Shown in pieces: positions 16,129 through 26,195 of a stretch of 64,000 bases of DNA. Position 1 is the first letter of the stretch. Each line of letters starts with the position of its first letter. The DNA is from Azohydromonas australica DSM 1124 (lineage in GTDB: Bacteria > Pseudomonadota > Gammaproteobacteria > Burkholderiales > Burkholderiaceae_C): NCBI RefSeq assembly GCF_000430725.1, contig NZ_KE387216.1:88774-152773 (forward strand). Reading direction: 5' to 3'. The translations under genes and the position numbers were made by a program. The notes under the pieces are model-generated. The model was not told the DNA's origin. It saw only the letters and a list, made by a program, of their open reading frames with translations, and did not search any database.

Positions 16129-16446
16129 ATGGCAAACATCCAAGACCTCCTCAAGCAGCGCGAAGAACTCGAGCGTCAGATCAAGCAACTGCAGGAGAAC
16201 TCTCGTGCGGAAGCCGTCAACACCATCAAGGAGTTGATGGCCCAGAACAATCTGACCATCGAGGACCTGTCCTCCAGCTCCCGCAGCGGCAAGAAGGAAT
16301 CCGGTGGCAAGACCGGTACCGTGGCCCCGAAATACCGTGACCCGGCTTCCGGCAAGACCTGGACCGGCCGCGGCCTGAAGCCGAAATGGGTTACCGAAGC
16401 CCTGGAAAGCGGCAAGACGCTGGACGACCTGTCCATCAAGGCCTGA
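16129..16446 (+). CDS. H-NS family nucleoid-associated protein
   Basis: The 105-residue protein starts MANIQDLLKQREELERQI, a coiled-coil oligomerisation helix. A Ser/Gly/Lys linker (48-65) follows, then the C-terminal DNA-binding domain with PKYRDPASGKTWTGRGLKPKW; the TWTGRG loop at 77-82 inserts into the AT-rich minor groove. This is the short betaproteobacterial H-NS type. It silences AT-rich, often acquired DNA. An ATG at 16096 is also in frame, but 16129 fits the family start. A strong terminator follows. Confidence 0.93.
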   Translation: MANIQDLLKQREELERQIKQLQENSRAEAVNTIKELMAQNNLTIEDLSSSSRSGKKESGGKTGTVAPKYRDPASGKTWTGRGLKPKWVTEALESGKTLDDLSIKA

Positions 16447-16496
16447 TGCTCCAGGTTCAAGCCTGAATTACCCGCGGTCCACACCGGCCGTGTTGA

Positions 16497-16520
16497 AGCC
16501 CCGCCTCGGCGGGGCTTTTT
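16497..16520 (+). terminator. Rho-independent terminator of the H-NS gene
   Basis: A 9-bp stem AGCCCCGCC / GGCGGGGCT with a 2-nt loop is followed by five T residues, 50 bp after the stop codon. Confidence 0.85.
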
Positions 16521-16802
16521 GCTTTCTGCCTCGCATTTCAAGCGCAGTTCAGGTTCGAAGCGCATGGATTTGTTCACGCCGGCGCCGCAGTTGCGCTCCC
16601 GGGTTCGCCAGCAGGCTACCCTATTACCGGGTCGTAAGAATCGGTGCAGAACGCGCGCTCCATACCCGGGCGCCGCGGCGGGGTTTAGGCCAAAACGAGA
16701 CATCGGTCCAGGGGCCGGGCGGCCGAGGCTGCGAAAATCCGCCCCCTGCCGGCAGCGGGCCGGCAGCGCGTGTGAAGAATCTGGTTGAGGGAGGTCGGCC
16801 TC

Positions 16803-19800
16803 ATGAGCGCCGAAATCGGCACGGGGTTGCTGGTGTTGCACGGCAACCGGCTGGAGTTGCTCAAGGAGGCGGTGGTGGACTGGCTGCAGCGCCAGCCCCT
16901 GGCGCCGCTGGAGGCCGAGGTGTTCCTGGTCCAGAGCAACGGCGTGGCCGAGTGGCTCAAGATGGCCCTGGCCCAGGCGCGCGGCGTCTGCGCCGCGGCG
17001 CGGGTGGAACTGCCTGCGCGCTTCCTGTGGCGCAGCTACCGCCAGGTGCTGGGACGCGCCTCGGTGCCACCGCTTTCGCCGCTGGACGAGATCCCGCTGA
17101 CCTGGCGCCTGATGCGGTTGCTGCCGCGCCAGCTCGAACGCCCCGAGTTCGCCCCCCTTGCCCGCTTCCTGGACGGCGGTGACGTGGCGCGGCGGCTGCA
17201 GCTCGCGCGCCGCCTGGCCGACCTGTTCGACCAGTACCAGGTCTACCGCGCCGACTGGCTGGAGGCCTGGGGCGAGGGCCGCGACGACGTGTGCCGCGCC
17301 GACGGCGAGGCCATGGCGCTGGCCGAGGACCAGCGCTGGCAGCCGCTGCTGTGGCGCGAGCTGCTGCAGGAGCTCAGCGACGACGAGCGCCTGGTGGTGC
17401 GCCCGGCGATCCACAACCGCTTCCTGGCCGCACTGGAGTCCGGCACCGCGCCACGCAGCCCGGTGGCGCGCCGCGTGGTGGTGTTCGGCATGTCGCAGCT
17501 GCCGATGCAGATGATGCAGGCGCTGCACGCCCTCTCGCGCCACGCCCAGGTGCTGCTGGCGGTGGTCAACCCCTGCCAATACCACTGGGCCGACATCATC
17601 GACGGCCGCGAGCTGCTGCAGATGCAGCGCCGCCGCTTCCAGCACCGCGCCGAGCGCGACCTCGCCGCCGTGTCCCTGGAAGAGATGCACGCCCACGCCC
17701 ACCCGCTGCTGGCCGCCTGGGGGCGCCAGGGCCGCGACTTCGTGCACCAGCTCGACGCCTTCGACGCCCACGCCCTGGGCCACGAGACCACGCTGCCGCG
17801 CATCGACCTGTTCGACACCGAGACCCCGTCCGACGCCCCGCTGCTGGCCCAGGTGCAGGCCGCCATCCGCGACCTGCTGCCGCTGGCCGAGCACGCCAGG
17901 ACGCCGCCGGCGGCGTCCGACCGCTCCATCGTCTTCCACGTCGCGCACAGCGCGCAGCGCGAGGTGGAGGTGCTGCACGACGAGCTGCTGGCGCTGCTGG
18001 CCGAGCCGCCGGGCGGCAAGCCGCTGCGCCCGCGCGACATCCTGGTGATGGTGCCGGACATCGACCGCTTCGCGCCCTGCATCCGCGCCGTGTTCGGCCA
18101 GTACGGGCCGGGCGATCCGCGCCACGTGCCCTACGGCATCGCCGACCTGCAGCAGCGCGGCCACGTGCCGCTGTTCGTGGCGCTGGAGTGGCTGCTGCGG
18201 CTGCCGCAGCAGCGCTGCCGCCTCACCGAGATCCGCGACCTGCTGGACGTGCCCGCGCTGGCGCGGCGCTTCGACGTGGGCGACGACGACCTGCCGCGCA
18301 TCGCGCAGTGGCTCAGCGGCGCGGGCGTGCGCTGGGGCCTGGACGAGAAGCACCGCGCCGCGCTGGGCCTGGGCGCCTGCGGGGCGCAGAACACCTGGGT
18401 CTTCGGGCTGCGCCGCATGCTGCTGGGCTACGCCGCGGGCGACGGCGCCGCCTGGGCCGGGATCGAGGCCTACGGCGAGGTCGGTGGCCTGGAGGCGGCC
18501 GGCGCGGGCTCGCTGGCGGTGCTGGTGGACGAGCTGCACCGCTGGCACGAGCTGGCGGCCACGCCCGCCACGCCGGCGCAGTGGGGCGAGCGCGCCCGCG
18601 CGCTGCTGGAGAGCTTCTTCGAGGCCACGGACGAGGCCGAGCGCCAGCAGCTGGCGCTGCTGCAGGAGGCGCTGGAGGGCTGGCTGGAGGCGGCGCAGGC
18701 CGGCGGCTTCGAGGAAGCCATCCCGCTGGAGGTGCTGCGCGAGGGCTGGCTCACCGGGCTGGACGAGCCCACGCTGCGCCGGCGCTTCCTCGACGGCGGC
18801 GTCACCTTCTGCACCCTGATGCCCATGCGCTCCATTCCCTTCGAGGTGGTGTGCCTGCTGGGCATGAACGACGGCGACTACCCGCGCCGCACGCACCGCG
18901 CCGATTTCGACCTCATGGCCCTGCCCGGCCAGCGCCGCCCCGGCGACCGCTCGCGCCGCGACGACGACCGCTACCTGATGCTGGAGGCGCTGCTGTCGGC
19001 GCGGCGGCGGCTGTACGTCAGCTGGAGCGGGCGCAGCGTGCGCGACAACAGCGAGCAGCCGCCCTCGGTGCTGGTGTCGCAGCTGCGCGACTACCTGGAT
19101 GCCGGCTGGGGCGAGGAGCTGTGCAGGAAGCGCCTCACCACCGAGCATCCCTTGCAGCCCTTCAGCCGCCGCTATTTCGAGGCCGGCGCGGCGCTGCGCA
19201 CCTGGGCGCGCGAGTGGCGCGCCGCGCACCACGCGGGCGAGGCGGCGCCGGCCGAGGCCGAGCTGCCGCGCTTCGAGGCCGAGACGCAGGTGCTCACCGT
19301 CCAGCGCCTGGCGGCTTTCCTGAAGAACCCGGTGTCGGACTACTTCGTGCGCCGCCTGGGCGTGAATTTCGACGAGGGCGAGCCGCCCGGCGAGGACGAC
19401 GAGCCCTTCGGCCTCAACGGCTTGGAGGCCTGGACGCTGATCGGCGAGCTGCTGGCCGACGCGCACCGCTGCACGCCGGAGGAGATCGAGCGCCGCGCTC
19501 GGCGCATCCAGCGCAGCGGCCGGCTGCCCATGAACGCCATCGGCGAGCGCCAGCGCCAGGCGCTGCTGGCGCCGGCGCAGTGGATGCACCGCCAGTGGCT
19601 GAAACTGCAGCGCGACTTCTCGCAGGCCGCGCCCAAGGAGGCGCTGGCCTTCGAGCACGAGGGCGTGCGGCTGGAGGACTGGCTCACCGAGCTGCGCCAG
19701 GGCGACGGCGGCCCGGTGCTGCTGAAACTCTCGCCCAGCGTGCTGCAGCGCGAGGGCCAGGCGCGCACCGACAAGTTCATCGAGCATTGGGTGCGGCACC

Positions 19801-20210
19801 TGGTGGCCAGCGCCTGCGGCGTGGCGCTGCAGGCGCGCATCGTCTCGCGCGACGCGGTGCTGGCGCTGCAGCCGCTGCCGCAAGAGGCCGCGCAGGAGAC
19901 GCTGCGCACGCTGCTGGCGCTGTGGCGCCAGGGCATGGAGGCTCCCCTGCCGCTGGCCTGCCGCACCGCGCTGGCCTTCGTGACCGACGGCAAGGCGCAG
20001 GAGGTGTACGAGGGCGGCGGCTTCAGCCCCGTCACTCCCGAGGGCGAGGAACCCTGCCTGGCGCGGCTGTACCCGGATTTCGAGACGCTCACGCGCGACG
20101 GCCGCTTCGAACAGTTCGCGCCGCGGCTCTACGGCCCGCTGGTGTCGTGGGCCGGTTCGGGCGTCGCGGTGCTGGCGCAGGCCGGCGCCGGGGAGTCGGG
20201 CGATGAGTGA
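16803..20210 (+). CDS. recC: Exodeoxyribonuclease V subunit RecC
   Basis: This 1135-residue protein has the size and features of RecC, the subunit of RecBCD that splits the DNA strands and recognises Chi with an inactivated helicase fold. Recognisable segments are VFLVQSNGVAEWLK near the N-terminus, ILVMVPDIDRFAP, and in the C-terminal half FCTLMPMRSIPFEVVCLLGM(N)DGDYPR. The ATG at 16803 has GGGAGG 8 nt upstream; an in-frame TTG at 16785 overlaps that ribosome site and is rejected. The stop overlaps recB by 8 bp, so the two are translationally coupled. Confidence 0.95.
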   Translation: MSAEIGTGLLVLHGNRLELLKEAVVDWLQRQPLAPLEAEVFLVQSNGVAEWLKMALAQARGVCAAARVELPARFLWRSYRQVLGRASVPPLSPLDEIPLTWRLMRLLPRQLERPEFAPLARFLDGGDVARRLQLARRLADLFDQYQVYRADWLEAWGEGRDDVCRADGEAMALAEDQRWQPLLWRELLQELSDDERLVVRPAIHNRFLAALESGTAPRSPVARRVVVFGMSQLPMQMMQALHALSRHAQVLLAVVNPCQYHWADIIDGRELLQMQRRRFQHRAERDLAAVSLEEMHAHAHPLLAAWGRQGRDFVHQLDAFDAHALGHETTLPRIDLFDTETPSDAPLLAQVQAAIRDLLPLAEHARTPPAASDRSIVFHVAHSAQREVEVLHDELLALLAEPPGGKPLRPRDILVMVPDIDRFAPCIRAVFGQYGPGDPRHVPYGIADLQQRGHVPLFVALEWLLRLPQQRCRLTEIRDLLDVPALARRFDVGDDDLPRIAQWLSGAGVRWGLDEKHRAALGLGACGAQNTWVFGLRRMLLGYAAGDGAAWAGIEAYGEVGGLEAAGAGSLAVLVDELHRWHELAATPATPAQWGERARALLESFFEATDEAERQQLALLQEALEGWLEAAQAGGFEEAIPLEVLREGWLTGLDEPTLRRRFLDGGVTFCTLMPMRSIPFEVVCLLGMNDGDYPRRTHRADFDLMALPGQRRPGDRSRRDDDRYLMLEALLSARRRLYVSWSGRSVRDNSEQPPSVLVSQLRDYLDAGWGEELCRKRLTTEHPLQPFSRRYFEAGAALRTWAREWRAAHHAGEAAPAEAELPRFEAETQVLTVQRLAAFLKNPVSDYFVRRLGVNFDEGEPPGEDDEPFGLNGLEAWTLIGELLADAHRCTPEEIERRARRIQRSGRLPMNAIGERQRQALLAPAQWMHRQWLKLQRDFSQAAPKEALAFEHEGVRLEDWLTELRQGDGGPVLLKLSPSVLQREGQARTDKFIEHWVRHLVASACGVALQARIVSRDAVLALQPLPQEAAQETLRTLLALWRQGMEAPLPLACRTALAFVTDGKAQEVYEGGGFSPVTPEGEEPCLARLYPDFETLTRDGRFEQFAPRLYGPLVSWAGSGVAVLAQAGAGESGDE

Positions 20211-23200
20211 GATCCTCGACCCGCTGCGCCTGCCGCTGTGGGGCAGCCGCCTGATCGAAGCCAGCGCCGGCACGGGCAAGACCTACACCATCGCGGCGCT
20301 GTACCTGCGCCTGGTGCTGGGCCACGGCGGCGAGGATGGCGCCTTCCACCGCCCGCTGCTGCCCAGCGAGATCCTGGTGATGACGTTCACCCGCGCCGCC
20401 ACGCGCGAGCTGTCGGACCGCATCCGCGCGCGGCTGTGCGAGGCGGCGCGCTGCTTCCGCGGCGAGCTGGCGCCCAAGGAAAGTGACGCGCTGCTGCGCG
20501 AGCTGCTGGCGTCCTACGCGGAAGGGCCGGAGCGCACGCGCGCGGCCTGGCGCCTGGCCTGCGCCGCCGAGGCCATGGACGACGCCGCGGTGCACACCAT
20601 CGACGCCTGGTGCCAGCGCATGCTGCGCGAGCACGCCTTCGACAGCCGCAACCTCTTCGACGAGGAGCTGCTGGCCGACGAGAGCCGGCTGCAGGAGGAG
20701 GCGGTGCGCGACTACTGGCGCCAGCAGGTCTATCCGCTGGACGACACCGCGCTGGACGCCGTCTTCGAGCTCTGGCCCGACGTGGGCGCGCTGCACGGCG
20801 ACGTGGCGGCGCTGGTGCCGCGCATCGGCGCGGGCGACGCGGTGCCGCCGGCGCTGGGCGAGCTGTGCAGCCGCGTGCTGGCCGAGCAGATGAAGCACCT
20901 GCAGCGGCTCAAGTTGGGCTGGCCGGAGAAGGTGCAGGCGCTGCGCGAATGGTTCAGCGCCGAGCAGGCGCGCAAGGTCTGCCTGCTGGACCGGCGCAAG
21001 CTGCAGCCGCGCTACTACGAGCCCTGGCTGGACGCGTTGGAGGCCTGGGCCCTGGCGCCGGGCCAGCTGATGCCGGCGCTGGGCGACAAGGGCCGCGTGC
21101 GCTTGTCGGTCCAGGGCATGCGCGAAGCCGTCAAGCCCGAGCTGGCGCTGCCGCCGGAGTTCGAGGCCATCGACCAGCTGTACGAGGCGCTGGCCGCCCT
21201 GCCCGACCTGAAGGCGCAGCTGCGCCGCCATGCCGCCCAGTGCATCGCGCGGCGCCTGGCGGAGCTGAAGACGCAGGCCGGGGCCTACGGCTTCGCCGAC
21301 ATGCTGGTGCGGCTGGACGTGGCGCTGCACGACGACGGCGCGGGTGAGCGGCTGCGCGAGCGCATCCTGTCGCAGTACCCGGTGGCGCTGGTGGACGAGT
21401 TCCAGGACACCTCGCCGCTGCAGTACCGCATCTTCGACCGGCTCTACCGCACGGCCGCGTGCGAGCGCGAGAGCGCGCTGCTGCTCATCGGCGACCCCAA
21501 GCAGTCGATCTACGCCTTCCGCGGCGCCGACATCCACAGCTACCTGGGTGCCCGCCGCGCCACCGCCGGGCGGCACTACGTGCTGGGCACCAACCACCGC
21601 TCCACGCAGGCGCTGGTGCGGGCGGTGAATCAGCTGTTCGAGCAGGCGGAGGCGCGCCAGGGCGGCGCGGGAGCCTTCCTGTTCCGTGCCGGCGCGGAGA
21701 ACCCCCTTCCCTTCCAGTCGGTGGACGCGCGCGGGCGCGATGAGCGTTTCCTCTGCGGTGCGGGCGAGGTGCCGGCGCTGTCGCTGCACGTGGACGCCGA
21801 GCTGGGCAACGCCGAGAGTCACCGCCAGCGCGCGGCCGAGCGCTGCGCCGAAGGCATCGTCACGCTGCTCAACGACCCGCGCGCGGGCTTCGAGCATCCG
21901 CGGGACGGTTTCGCGCGGCTGCGCCCGGCGGACATCGCGGTGCTGGTGCGCACCGGCGTGGAGGCCGAGTGCGTGCGGCGCGAACTGCGCCGGCGCGAGA
22001 TCGCGTCGGTCTACCTCTCGGACAAGGATTCCGTCTTCGCCAGCGCCGAGGCGCGCGACCTGCTGCGCTGGCTGCGCGCGGTGGCGGCGCCGCTGGACAT
22101 GCGCCTGGCGCGCGCGGCCTACGCCACGGCGCTGGTGAACCTGAGCCTGGCGGAGCTGGCGCGTCTCGCCGTGGACGACGAGGCCTGGGAAGAGCGGCTG
22201 GAGACGCTGCGCGAGCTGCGCTCGGTGTGGGAGCGCCAGGGCGTGCTGACCATGCTGCGCCAGACGCTGCACCGCCTGGCGCTGCCGGCGCGCTGGCTGA
22301 CAGCGCCCGATGGCGAGCGGCGGCTGACCAACGTGCTGCACATCGCCGAGCTGCTGCAGGCGGCCAGCGCGCAGCTCGACGGCGAGCAGGCGCTGGTGCG
22401 CTGGTTCGCCGAGCAGGTCGAGAACGAGGACGCGGCCGAGGGCGACGAGCGCATCGTGCGGCTGGAGAGCGATGCCGACCTGGTGAAGGTGGTGACGATC
22501 CACAAGTCCAAGGGCCTGGAGTACCCGCTGGTGTTCCTGCCGTTCGCTTGCGACTTCCGGCCGGTGGACAAGCGCGGGCGCAGCTTCATCGAGCTGATCG
22601 GTGAGGACGGCACGCGGCAGCTGAGCTTCGACCTGAGCGCCGAAGCGCTGGAGCAAGGCGACCGCGACCGGCTGCGCGAGGACCTGCGGCTGCTGTACGT
22701 GGCCTTGACCCGTGCCCGGCATGCGCTGTGGGTGGGCATTGCGGCGCTGAAGAAGGGGCAGGCGAAGAACTGCGTGCTGCACCGCAGCGCCTTCGGGCAG
22801 CTGCTGGGCGGGGGCGAGGCCATCGCCGAGGGCGAGATCCTGGCGCGGCTGCAGAGCGCCTGCGGCGAGTGCGCTTCTATTGCGGTGCTGGAGGCGCAAG
22901 CCGCCTGCGCCGCCACGCCGCTGCTGCCGCGCGACGACGCGCCGGCGCTGCAGCCGGGGGCGGAGTACGCGGCGCGCTTTGAGCGCGACTGGAGCATCGG
23001 CAGCTTCAGCAAGCTGGTGAAGCACCTGCCGGCGCTGCCGCTGGAGCGGCTGGAAGACGCGCCGGTGCGCGAGAGCGACGAGTTCCAGGAGGGGCAGCCG
23101 TCGCTGCCGCCGGCCTCGGCCCTGGCCTGGCACCGTTTCCCGCGCGGCAGCTTCGCGGGCAACTTCCTGCACGACCAGCTCGAATGGCTCGCCGGCGAGG

Positions 23201-23847
23201 ATTTCGATCTGGCGGACGAGGCGGTGCGCGAGCAGCTCAAGCGCCGCTGCGAGTGCCAGGGCTGGGGCAACCGCGCCGACGAGGTGCTGGCGTGGCTGTC
23301 TGAAGCGGTGAAGGTGGAGTTGCCGCCGCTGGGCGTGCCGCTGTCGGGGCTGCGCGGCACGCTGCCGGAGATGGAGTTCTGGCTGCCCAGCCAGGGGCTG
23401 GACGCGGCGCGGGTGGACGCCCTGTGCCGCGAACACCTGCTGCCCGGGCGCGAGCGCCCCGCGCTGCCGCAGCGCCGGCTGAGCGGGATGCTGATGGGCT
23501 TCGCCGACCTGGTGTTCGAGCACGAGGGGCGCTACTGGGTGCTGGACTACAAGTCCAACGCGCTGGGCGCCACGGACGACTTCTACGGCGTGAATGCGAT
23601 GGAGGCTGCGATGGCGGCGCACCGCTACGACGTGCAGGCCGCGCTGTACCTGCTGGCGCTGCACCGGCAGCTGCGCTCGCGCCTGGGCGAGGCCTACGAC
23701 CCGGCCGAGCACCTGGGCGGCGCGCTGTACTTCTTCCTGCGCGGCATCGGCCACGCGCAGCGCGGCTGCCTGCTGGTGGCGCCGGAGCTGGAGCTGCTGG
23801 AGGCGCTGGATGCGGCGCTGGGGGCGGATGAGGAGACCGATTCGTGA
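20203..23847 (+). CDS. recB: Exodeoxyribonuclease V subunit RecB
   Basis: The 1214-residue protein is a UvrD/Rep-type 3'-5' helicase fused to a C-terminal nuclease. Walker A is SAGTGKTYT (21-29, Lys26); motif II is VDEFQDTSPLQYRIF; motif III follows as IGDPKQSIYAFRGAD; a late motif is TIHKSKGLEYPLVFLP. The nuclease active site is in DLVFEHEGRYWVLDYKSN, with the D-x-K pair. With RecC and RecD it degrades and resects double-strand breaks and loads RecA at Chi. It overlaps recC by 8 bp and recD by 4 bp. Confidence 0.97.
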   Translation: MSEILDPLRLPLWGSRLIEASAGTGKTYTIAALYLRLVLGHGGEDGAFHRPLLPSEILVMTFTRAATRELSDRIRARLCEAARCFRGELAPKESDALLRELLASYAEGPERTRAAWRLACAAEAMDDAAVHTIDAWCQRMLREHAFDSRNLFDEELLADESRLQEEAVRDYWRQQVYPLDDTALDAVFELWPDVGALHGDVAALVPRIGAGDAVPPALGELCSRVLAEQMKHLQRLKLGWPEKVQALREWFSAEQARKVCLLDRRKLQPRYYEPWLDALEAWALAPGQLMPALGDKGRVRLSVQGMREAVKPELALPPEFEAIDQLYEALAALPDLKAQLRRHAAQCIARRLAELKTQAGAYGFADMLVRLDVALHDDGAGERLRERILSQYPVALVDEFQDTSPLQYRIFDRLYRTAACERESALLLIGDPKQSIYAFRGADIHSYLGARRATAGRHYVLGTNHRSTQALVRAVNQLFEQAEARQGGAGAFLFRAGAENPLPFQSVDARGRDERFLCGAGEVPALSLHVDAELGNAESHRQRAAERCAEGIVTLLNDPRAGFEHPRDGFARLRPADIAVLVRTGVEAECVRRELRRREIASVYLSDKDSVFASAEARDLLRWLRAVAAPLDMRLARAAYATALVNLSLAELARLAVDDEAWEERLETLRELRSVWERQGVLTMLRQTLHRLALPARWLTAPDGERRLTNVLHIAELLQAASAQLDGEQALVRWFAEQVENEDAAEGDERIVRLESDADLVKVVTIHKSKGLEYPLVFLPFACDFRPVDKRGRSFIELIGEDGTRQLSFDLSAEALEQGDRDRLREDLRLLYVALTRARHALWVGIAALKKGQAKNCVLHRSAFGQLLGGGEAIAEGEILARLQSACGECASIAVLEAQAACAATPLLPRDDAPALQPGAEYAARFERDWSIGSFSKLVKHLPALPLERLEDAPVRESDEFQEGQPSLPPASALAWHRFPRGSFAGNFLHDQLEWLAGEDFDLADEAVREQLKRRCECQGWGNRADEVLAWLSEAVKVELPPLGVPLSGLRGTLPEMEFWLPSQGLDAARVDALCREHLLPGRERPALPQRRLSGMLMGFADLVFEHEGRYWVLDYKSNALGATDDFYGVNAMEAAMAAHRYDVQAALYLLALHRQLRSRLGEAYDPAEHLGGALYFFLRGIGHAQRGCLLVAPELELLEALDAALGADEETDS

Positions 23848-25904
23848 AACCGCGCAAAGACGTGGACACCCTGGACTGGATCGACGCGCTGGATCGCCTG
23901 AGCGCGCAGGACATGGTCGATGAGCTGCTGCGCTGGGCGCGCGCGGGCTGGATCCGCCACCTCGACGCCGCCGTCGCGCGCTTCGCGCTGGAGTTGAACC
24001 CCGACGCCCCTCCCCTCGTGCTGCTGTGCGGCGCGCTGGTGGCGCACATGGAGAGCCGCGGCCACAGCTGCCTGCTGCTGCAGGAGCTGCACGCACGTCC
24101 GCATGAGCTGCTGGGCTGGAGCGCCGACCAGCAGCAGGCGCTGGGCGACCTGCTCAAGCGGCTGCCGGGCAGCCTGGACGACTGGCTGCAGACGCTGCAC
24201 GCCTGCCCGCTGCTGGAGGCCGGGTCCGCGGACGGTTCCGGCGCAGCGACCGGCGTGACCGACGCGGCCGGCCCGGACCGCGACACCCCGCTGCTGGTGC
24301 TGGCCGGCACGCGGCTGTACCTGCGCCGCTACTGGGACTACGAGCAGCGCGTGGCGGCGCAGGTGCGCGCGCGCGGCGCGCTGCGCGAGGACGTGGACCT
24401 GCCCGCGGCACGCGACTGGCTGGACCGCCTCTTCGCGCCCGCTCCCGGCCAGCGGGCGCCGAAGCCCGACTGGCAGAAGATCGCCTGCGCGGTGGCGCTG
24501 CGCGGGCGGCTGTCCGTGATCACCGGCGGACCGGGCACGGGCAAGACCTACACCGTGGCGCGGCTGCTGGCGCTGCTGCTGGCCACCGCGCCGGCGCCGG
24601 AGCGGCTGCGCATCGCGCTGGCCGCGCCCACGGGCAAGGCGGCGGCGCGGCTGAAGCAGTCCATCGAGGGCTCGCTGCAGGCGCTGGCCGAGCGGCTGGG
24701 GCCGACGCCGGACCTGGCCGGGCTCACGGCGCGCATCGGCGCGGCACGCACGCTGCACGGGCTGCTGGGCGGGCGGCCGGACACGCGGCGCTTCGCCTTC
24801 GACGCCTCGCATCCGCTGGACGTGGACGTGCTGATCGTGGACGAGGCCTCCATGGTTCACCTGGAGATGATGGCCGCGCTGCTGGACGCGCTGCCCGCCT
24901 CGGCCCGCGTGGTGCTGCTGGGCGACAAGGACCAGCTCGCCTCGGTGGAGGCCGGCGCGGTGCTGGGCGACCTGTGCGGCGAGGCCGAGCACGGGCACTA
25001 CGACGCGGACACGCGCGCCTACGTGGAAGCGGCCTGCGGCATCGAGCTGCACAAGGACTTCTGCCAGGGCGGCGGGACGGCGCTGGCGCAGCAGACGGTG
25101 ATGCTGCGCGAGAGCCGCCGCTTCGGCGGCCCCATCGGCGCGCTCGCGCTGGCCGTGAACCAGGGCAAGGTGGCCGCCGCGCAGCGCGTGCTGCGCGATG
25201 CGCAAAGCCCCGAGGCGCAGTGGCTGGAGAGCGTCTCGCCGCAGGCCGTGGTGCGTCTGGCGCTGCAGGGCCGCCCCGGCGCGCCCGGCGGCTACGCGCC
25301 CTACCTGGCGCTGCTGCGCGAGCGGCCCGCCGACGAGGACGAGGCCGCGCACGCCGAGTGGACGAAACGGGTGCTGCTGGCCTTCGAGCGCTTCCGGGTG
25401 CTGTGCGCGGTGCGCGAGGGCGAGTGGGGCGTGGAGGGCCTGAACCAGGCCATCGAGGCGGGCCTGGCCGGCGCGGGGCTGCTGCGCAAGAGCGGCGAGT
25501 GGTACGAGGGCCGGCCGGTGATGGTCACGCGCAACCAGGGCGCCCTGGGCGTGTTCAACGGCGACATCGGCATCGTGCTCAAGGCGCCGGGCGCGCGCAC
25601 CGCGCTGCGGGTGTACTTCCTGGAGGGGCCGCAGCTGCGCTCGGTGCTGGCGAGCCGGCTGTCGGATGTGGAGACCGCCTTCGCGCTGACGGTGCACAAG
25701 TCGCAGGGCTCGGAGTTCGAGCACACGGTGCTGGCGCTGCCCGAAGGCGGCGCGGCGCAGGTGCTCACGCGCGAGCTGGCCTACACCGGCATCACGCGGG
25801 CACGCAGCGCGTTCACGCTGGTGTCGCCGCAGCCCGGGGTGCTGGCCGCGGCGGTGGAGCGCAGGACGCGCAGGGCCAGCGGGCTGAGGGAGGCGCTGGC
25901 GTAG
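23844..25904 (+). CDS. recD: Exodeoxyribonuclease V subunit RecD
   Basis: The 686-residue protein is the 5'-3' superfamily 1B helicase subunit. Walker A is GGPGTGKT (228-235), Walker B is VLIVDEASMV, and the C-terminal motifs FALTVHKSQGSEF and YTGITRARS are intact. The start is a GTG at 23844 that overlaps the recB stop as GTGA, a coupling signal. A Ser/Ala/Gly-rich insert around 125-146 is unusual but lies between domains. No ptrA gene lies between the subunit genes, unlike E. coli. The 3' end overlaps a convergent small gene by 124 bp. Confidence 0.96.
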   Translation: MKPRKDVDTLDWIDALDRLSAQDMVDELLRWARAGWIRHLDAAVARFALELNPDAPPLVLLCGALVAHMESRGHSCLLLQELHARPHELLGWSADQQQALGDLLKRLPGSLDDWLQTLHACPLLEAGSADGSGAATGVTDAAGPDRDTPLLVLAGTRLYLRRYWDYEQRVAAQVRARGALREDVDLPAARDWLDRLFAPAPGQRAPKPDWQKIACAVALRGRLSVITGGPGTGKTYTVARLLALLLATAPAPERLRIALAAPTGKAAARLKQSIEGSLQALAERLGPTPDLAGLTARIGAARTLHGLLGGRPDTRRFAFDASHPLDVDVLIVDEASMVHLEMMAALLDALPASARVVLLGDKDQLASVEAGAVLGDLCGEAEHGHYDADTRAYVEAACGIELHKDFCQGGGTALAQQTVMLRESRRFGGPIGALALAVNQGKVAAAQRVLRDAQSPEAQWLESVSPQAVVRLALQGRPGAPGGYAPYLALLRERPADEDEAAHAEWTKRVLLAFERFRVLCAVREGEWGVEGLNQAIEAGLAGAGLLRKSGEWYEGRPVMVTRNQGALGVFNGDIGIVLKAPGARTALRVYFLEGPQLRSVLASRLSDVETAFALTVHKSQGSEFEHTVLALPEGGAAQVLTRELAYTGITRARSAFTLVSPQPGVLAAAVERRTRRASGLREALA

Positions 25905-26044
25905 GGCTCGCGCCCGGCCTTGCCCAGGCCCTCGGTGAGGCCGGAGGCGCGCACCGTTTCCACCACCAGCCACAGCACGAAGCCCGCGGCGATGGCCAGG
26001 CACGCCCGCAGGAACCAGACGTAGATCCGCATGACCGTTTGCAT
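25781..26044 (-). CDS. Small single-span membrane protein overlapping recD
   Basis: The 87-residue protein has one membrane helix (VWFLRACLAIAAGFVLWLVVETV, about 9-31) and a polar C-terminal half. The start is well supported: AGGAGG lies 6 nt before the ATG at 26044. The last 41 codons are antisense to the 3' end of recD, so only the first 46 residues are free of that constraint. Function unknown. Confidence 0.5.
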   Translation of the reverse strand: MQTVMRIYVWFLRACLAIAAGFVLWLVVETVRASGLTEGLGKAGREPYASASLSPLALRVLRSTAAASTPGCGDTSVNALRARVMPV

Positions 26045-26133
26045 CGGGCGCCTCCTGCGATCACGGTTGAACCGGGAACCTCACCAAGCCTGGGTTCACC
26101 GTAGTGGGCTGGTGCGGAGGGCTCCATAGGCGC

Positions 26134-26157
26134 TTTGTCCCGCGCGGGCGGGACAAA
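26134..26157. repeat. Perfect 10-bp inverted repeat between two genes
   Basis: TTTGTCCCGC (26134-26143) and GCGGGACAAA (26148-26157) are separated by 4 nt. It lies downstream of the Bug gene ending at 26196 and upstream of the small membrane protein gene, so it may be a terminator stem without a T-run or an operator. Confidence 0.4.
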
Positions 26158-26195
26158 CATGGGGAGTATTTCGGCCGGGGCGTGCGGCGCCAGGG

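Noticed and set aside
16176..20279. A 1367-codon open frame on the minus strand across recC
   Set aside because: It is antisense to recC, which is unmistakable. Long antisense frames are expected in GC-rich genes with G/C third positions, and the translation is repetitive Gln/Arg/Leu-rich.
20089..24096. A 1335-codon minus-strand frame across recB
   Set aside because: Same cause as above: composition of antisense of a GC-rich gene with no domain similarity.
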